NCBI GenBank assembly: GCA_964487845.1 | Contig: CAZASK010000037.1 | Span: forward strand, 1 to 10,760 | DNA from: CAZASK01 sp964487845 | Lineage (GTDB): Bacteria > Chlamydiota > Chlamydiia > Chlamydiales > FEN-1388 | Direction of reading: 5' to 3' | DNA: 10,760 bases | Shown: in pieces, positions 7,813-10,760 of the stretch | Numbering within the stretch: position 1 is the stretch's first letter | Layout of the letters: every line of letters starts with the position of its first letter | Translations under genes and position numbers: made by a program | The notes under the pieces: generated by a model | What the model was told of the DNA's origin: nothing | Databases searched by the model: none | What the model saw: only the letters and a program-made list of their open reading frames with translations

Positions 7813-8815
7813 TTTTTTCACACTCTATTTTTGTTAATAGGGATGCCCCCCAGGTGAGTCCTCCTCCAAAGGCAACGAGGACGATATTTTCATTTTCTTT
7901 GATCGAATGTTCTTTTTCTAGTTCAGCAAGAGCAATGGGAATTGTGGATGAAGAGGTGTTGCCAAATCGAGCGATCGTTTTATAGACTCTTTCCCATGGA
8001 ATGCTGAAGTTTTTTGCAATACTCTCCATGATGCGAATATTTGCTTGGTGCGGAATCAGCCAGTCAATGTGATGCTCTGGCATATGTGTTTTTTCGAGGC
8101 AGTCTCTGACACACGCTTCCATGCGGCGCACAGCGTGCTTAAAAACCTCTTTTCCTTGCATTTTTAAAAAGTGCTGACGTGCGGCAACCGTATTTTCAGA
8201 TGTTGCATTGCGGCAGCCTCCGGCAGGGATTTCAATGAGCGAAGCTAAACTGCCATCCGCACCTAAGGAGATATGTTTTAACAGAAGACCCGAGCCTTCT
8301 GCTTGGACGAGGGCAGCTCCTGCTCCATCACCAAAGAGGATGCAGGTATTTCTATCTTGGTAGTCAATGAAGGCAGAATTTTTTTCAGATGAGACGACAA
8401 GAACCGTTTGATACATGCCAGATTCGATCCATCCTTTTGCAAGGGAAAGCCCATATAAAAAACCGGTGCAAGCTGCCTGTATATCGAGGGCGCATGCGTG
8501 GTTTGCTTTGAGTTGATGTTGGATGAGTGCGGCACTACTTGGGGAGATAAAGTCGGGAGTCATTGTCGTGCAGATAATTGCGTCTACTTGATTTGCAGAA
8601 ACATGTGCTTTTTCAAGAGCCTGTTTTGCTGCTGCGTACCCCATGGTGGAGGTGAATTCATTGGAGGAGGCTATTCTACGCTCATGGATGCCTGTTCGCT
8701 CAACGATCCAGTCGTTGGATGTGTCTACGATGCGCGCGAGATCATCGTTTGTTAACACATGATCTGGTAGATGCGCACCAACAGCGGTAATTCGTGCTTC
8801 GATTTTTTTTACCAT
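7799..8815 (-). CDS. fabH: 3-oxoacyl-ACP synthase III FabH
   Basis: FabH (338 residues) starts fatty-acid synthesis by condensing a short acyl-CoA, usually acetyl-CoA, with malonyl-ACP. The catalytic triad is complete: Cys116 in DIQAACTGF, His256 in PHQANIRI and Asn286 in GNTSSST. The N-terminal WIVERTGI (36-43) and the C-terminal GGGLTWG loop (317-323) are typical of the family. It is a thiolase-fold cytosolic dimer. The gene heads the fab cluster and overlaps fabD. Upstream of the ATG there is no Shine-Dalgarno sequence, only GTGCACCT, and the best promoter would start transcription about 2-3 nt before the ATG, so the mRNA may be nearly leaderless. No better downstream start fits the family N-terminus. 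Confidence 0.97.
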   Translation of the reverse strand: MVKKIEARITAVGAHLPDHVLTNDDLARIVDTSNDWIVERTGIHERRIASSNEFTSTMGYAAAKQALEKAHVSANQVDAIICTTMTPDFISPSSAALIQHQLKANHACALDIQAACTGFLYGLSLAKGWIESGMYQTVLVVSSEKNSAFIDYQDRNTCILFGDGAGAALVQAEGSGLLLKHISLGADGSLASLIEIPAGGCRNATSENTVAARQHFLKMQGKEVFKHAVRRMEACVRDCLEKTHMPEHHIDWLIPHQANIRIMESIAKNFSIPWERVYKTIARFGNTSSSTIPIALAELEKEHSIKENENIVLVAFGGGLTWGASLLTKIECEKNDNL

Positions 8816-8824
8816 AGGTGCACA

Positions 8825-8854
8825 ATTGTATCAGATGCGTTGGATTCTTGACAA
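8825..8854 (-). promoter_or_regulatory. fab operon promoter upstream of fabH
   Basis: On the minus strand TTGTCA (8854-8849) and TACAAT (8830-8825) are 18 bp apart, with five of six matches in each box. The expected start near 8818 leaves almost no leader before the fabH ATG at 8815. Its -35 bases are the reverse complement of those used by the recR promoter. Confidence 0.65.
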
Positions 8855-8877
8855 ACGAGCTGTTTACAGAATACGAT
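8848..8877 (+). promoter_or_regulatory. Candidate recR promoter
   Basis: A perfect -35 TTGACA (8848-8853) is followed after 18 bp by TACGAT (8872-8877, four of six). Transcription would begin near 8884, about 23 nt before the preferred recR ATG. A perfect TATAAT also occurs at 8882-8887 but has no good -35 and would start transcription on the Shine-Dalgarno sequence, so it is less likely. Confidence 0.55.
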
Positions 8878-8906
8878 TGTATATAATAAGCGTGGAGTGC
8901 ATGCGT

Positions 8907-9506
8907 ATGAAATATCCGCAAACATTAGAAAAAATGATCAGGTCTTTGTCTCGGCTACCTGGTGTAGGGAAGAGAACGGCTGAAAGATATGCCTTTGATC
9001 TTCTCATGCGCTGGAAAGAGCACGATATACATGATTTAGCATCATCGCTGAGTCGGCTGAAGCAAGAAATCGGAAGTTGCGCTGTATGTGGTTGCATCAC
9101 AGATGCAGGCCAGTGTGCGATTTGTGGTGATCCAAGGAGAAGGCGTGATATTTTGTGTGTTGTCTCTACCTCACGCGATGTCTTTACAATAGAAAATACA
9201 AATGAATTTCAAGGCCTCTATCATGTTTTGGGCGGCCTATTATCTCCCTTGCAAGGGCTAGACGAAGAAGCTATAGGAGCAAAAAAATTGAAGGAACGTG
9301 TGCTTCGAGAGGGGATTGGGGAAGTTATTATCGCTCTGGATTCTACTCTTGAAGGGGATACAACTGCTCTTTACATAAAAGAAGAACTAGCAGAAGTTGG
9401 TGTCAAGGTGTTTAGACCAGCTTTTGGTATTCCTGTAGGAAGTAGTCTTGAGTATGTAGATGGGGGGAGTCTTGCCCGCGCATTTTCTGGAAGGTCTCTT
9501 TTTTAA
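8907..9506 (+). CDS. recR: Recombination mediator protein RecR
   Basis: RecR (199 residues) works with RecO, and RecF where present, to load RecA onto SSB-coated single-stranded DNA at gaps. The domains are in the usual order: a helix-hairpin-helix with LPGVGKRTAER at 17-27, a four-cysteine zinc finger (Cys58, Cys61, Cys70, Cys73), a Toprim domain from about 81, and a C-terminal GIPVGSSLEYVD segment at 174-185. At residue 87 the usual Toprim Glu of the CVVE motif is Ser (CVVSTSRD). RecR is not catalytic, so function may be kept. ATG 8907 is chosen because GGAG at 8894-8897 lies 9 nt upstream. ATG 8901 is only 3 nt from it, and a longer frame from TTG 8826 would exceed the family length. It is divergent from fabH. 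Confidence 0.95.
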   Translation: MKYPQTLEKMIRSLSRLPGVGKRTAERYAFDLLMRWKEHDIHDLASSLSRLKQEIGSCAVCGCITDAGQCAICGDPRRRRDILCVVSTSRDVFTIENTNEFQGLYHVLGGLLSPLQGLDEEAIGAKKLKERVLREGIGEVIIALDSTLEGDTTALYIKEELAEVGVKVFRPAFGIPVGSSLEYVDGGSLARAFSGRSLF

Positions 9507-9561
9507 CCGTCCTCGAAAAAAGCGCGGATTTGATCCCAAATAGAGTTTTGCAATTTCCTCT

Positions 9562-10626
9562 CTATACTGGAACGTTGTCTAATGTGCTATGGAAAATGCC
9601 AAAGTTTCCTGTTCCATTTTTGTCATTGATCACAGCAAACGTAATGTTTTTAAAACATCCTTTGTATTCTTCTGTTAAAACTTGCTTAAATAGTGCACTG
9701 ACTTTTTTTGGATCATTTTTAAACGCGCCGCAACCGTGAGCTCCTAAAACAATTGAATCGTTGTTGTTGGCGAGTGCTGCGTTGCATATGCTGCGGATTC
9801 GATTTCTGAGGTCATACTTATAATAGCCTTTTGGTGCCTGTCCATTTAATTTACGAGCTGCATTTGATAGAACATCTACATGGATAGGTTGGGGAAGTAA
9901 GTTGTGATTGCTATCTTTAATAATTGATACACCTGGACTAATAACCGTGCCATTATCAGGAAGAGGGTAGAGATTTTTGATAGATTTGTTTTTTGTTGGA
10001 TCGATGCTGTGAAGTAAATTGCTTCTTCTGCAAAGAGATTCTTCTTGCGCAGATGCTCCATTTGTCACACCACCGCCAGCATGTGTTTGGTTTGCCATAT
10101 TGAGGACAGCAGGGTTAAATCCTTGGTTGATAAGTTGTGCGGCCACGTTAAAGCTATCATCTTGGATAACTTTGATAGTTGTTTGAGGATACTTTCGCTG
10201 CTGCTGATTTGGGGCTGGGAGATTCACTGCCAAACGAGTGTTTTTTTGCATGAGCTGAAATTGAGCTCGAGGAAGTTTTTTGATCTCTTTTTCTGTGTCC
10301 TTGTAGATTTGAATATTATGTTGTCTTATGTCAGTTATTTTCGCAGATGGCTTGTTCTTTTTTGCTTGAATTTGAATGTCTTTTTTGAAAGATTTCTTAA
10401 ATAAAGTGGCAACCTTTTTTGCGCTTTTTTTGTTAATATGTTTTTTCGCTTTCTTTAGCGCTGATTTGAAGTTTTTGATGGATTGGTCTTTATTCTCCGA
10501 TGAATAGCACTTCGTGAACCATTGTTTTATATGGGAGGCATTTGGTCCTGTAATAATATTTTTAGTCTTGAATGTATCAATTTTATTATTAAAATAAACC
10601 GTCGCTTGATTATTTTGTACGTTCAT
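9562..10626 (-). CDS. Microbial PARG-like (TIGR02452/DUF2263) macrodomain-type protein
   Basis: This 354-residue protein carries a C-terminal domain (about 95-350) of the microbial poly(ADP-ribose) glycohydrolase type. The signature GGG-X7-QEE is exact: Gly184-186, seven residues, then Gln194, Glu195 and Glu196. In the PARG family the two Glu residues include the catalytic acid. The other family landmark, LGAHGCGAFKNDP, is at 294-306, followed by a hydrophobic strand (FKNITFAVI, 325-333). Known relatives cleave ADP-ribose polymers or ADP-ribosyl bonds on proteins; the substrate here is unknown. Residues 51-96 are an unrecognised, very basic segment (18 Lys in 46). No signal peptide is visible. 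ATG 10626 is chosen over ATG 10662 because AAGGAG lies 5 nt before it, a very good ribosome binding site. It converges with recR and has no visible operon partner. Confidence 0.88.
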   Translation of the reverse strand: MNVQNNQATVYFNNKIDTFKTKNIITGPNASHIKQWFTKCYSSENKDQSIKNFKSALKKAKKHINKKSAKKVATLFKKSFKKDIQIQAKKNKPSAKITDIRQHNIQIYKDTEKEIKKLPRAQFQLMQKNTRLAVNLPAPNQQQRKYPQTTIKVIQDDSFNVAAQLINQGFNPAVLNMANQTHAGGGVTNGASAQEESLCRRSNLLHSIDPTKNKSIKNLYPLPDNGTVISPGVSIIKDSNHNLLPQPIHVDVLSNAARKLNGQAPKGYYKYDLRNRIRSICNAALANNNDSIVLGAHGCGAFKNDPKKVSALFKQVLTEEYKGCFKNITFAVINDKNGTGNFGIFHSTLDNVPV

Positions 10627-10660
10627 ATAAACTCCTTGTATTATAAAAACTAGAGATAAC

Positions 10661-10689
10661 ATTTTATTTTGAATCGTGTTTTATTGCAA
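10661..10689 (-). promoter_or_regulatory. Candidate promoter of the PARG-like gene
   Basis: On the minus strand TTGCAA (10689-10684), a 17-bp spacer and TAAAAT (10666-10661) form a moderate sigma-70 match (four and five of six). Start near 10654 gives a leader of about 28 nt containing the AAGGAG site. The region is AT-rich, so chance matches are possible. Confidence 0.45.
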
Positions 10690-10712
10690 CCTGTTATTAA
10701 CATTCTGTCGCA

Positions 10713-10760
10713 CCAATTTTAAAATTTCCGCTTTTTACCAAGTTTAAAATTTCCTCTTTT
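10713..10760. repeat. 25-bp tandem direct repeat cut by the window edge
   Basis: Copy one spans 10713-10737 and copy two 10738-10760, which is truncated by the window end. They abut without spacer and differ at two of the 23 comparable positions. Each contains the core TTTAAAATTTCC. At least two units are visible and the array may continue to the right. There is no spacer, so it is not CRISPR-like. Confidence 0.65.

Noticed and set aside
8826..8906. N-terminal extension of RecR from TTG 8826
   Set aside because: The region holds the divergent promoters, the extra 27 residues do not fit the family, and GGAG points to ATG 8907.
9507..9561. Possible terminator between recR and the PARG-like gene, with a T6 run on the minus strand after ATTTG-GGAT-CAAAT
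   Set aside because: The stem is only 5 bp, AT-rich and separated from the T run by CCGCGC, so it is too weak to call.
10045..10404. 119-codon plus-strand frame within the PARG-like gene
   Set aside because: It is antisense to a gene with clear family motifs and a strong ribosome binding site, and its Cys/Phe/Leu-rich translation looks like a shadow.
10713..10760. CRISPR-like array at the right edge
   Set aside because: The units abut directly with no spacers and are too AT-rich and too few.

Overview
The window most likely comes from a chlamydia-like bacterium, an environmental member of the phylum Chlamydiae. The main evidence is the block recR | fabH-fabD-fabG-acpP, with recR divergent from fabH. 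This is the arrangement I recall from Chlamydia (CT240 to CT236 in C. trachomatis), and the proteins look bacterial and complete. The genus cannot be settled from the sequence alone. The low-GC, repeat-rich flanks and the ankyrin protein fit an amoeba- or arthropod-associated relative rather than a reduced Chlamydiaceae genome.

Layout from left to right. Positions 1-229 are AT-rich leader. Positions 230-2068 (+) encode a protein made almost entirely of 33-residue ankyrin repeats, with a recent-looking 198-bp duplication pattern in its second half. A 214-bp gap holds a strong hairpin. TypA/BipA GTPase follows on the minus strand (2283-4103), with a perfect consensus promoter. Divergent from it is mgtE (4302-5774, +), a CBS-domain magnesium transporter whose promoter region carries two adjacent dyads. 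A shared, probably bidirectional terminator separates mgtE from the fatty-acid synthesis cluster acpP, fabG, fabD, fabH (5817-8815, minus strand, overlapping genes). recR (8907-9506, +) is divergent from fabH, and the two candidate promoters use the same -35 bases on opposite strands. The last gene (9562-10626, minus) encodes a protein with a microbial poly(ADP-ribose) glycohydrolase-like domain (TIGR02452/DUF2263). The right edge carries a truncated 25-bp tandem repeat.

The fab genes form one pathway. FabD loads malonate onto the AcpP phosphopantetheine arm, FabH condenses malonyl-ACP with acetyl-CoA to start a chain, and FabG reduces the 3-keto group. AcpP carries every intermediate and has an additional promoter of its own, which fits the high demand for the carrier. 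TypA, MgtE and RecR are housekeeping genes. The two outer genes, ankyrin and PARG-like, are accessory in type and are plausible host-interaction factors, but no secretion signal is visible in either, so that role is inference.
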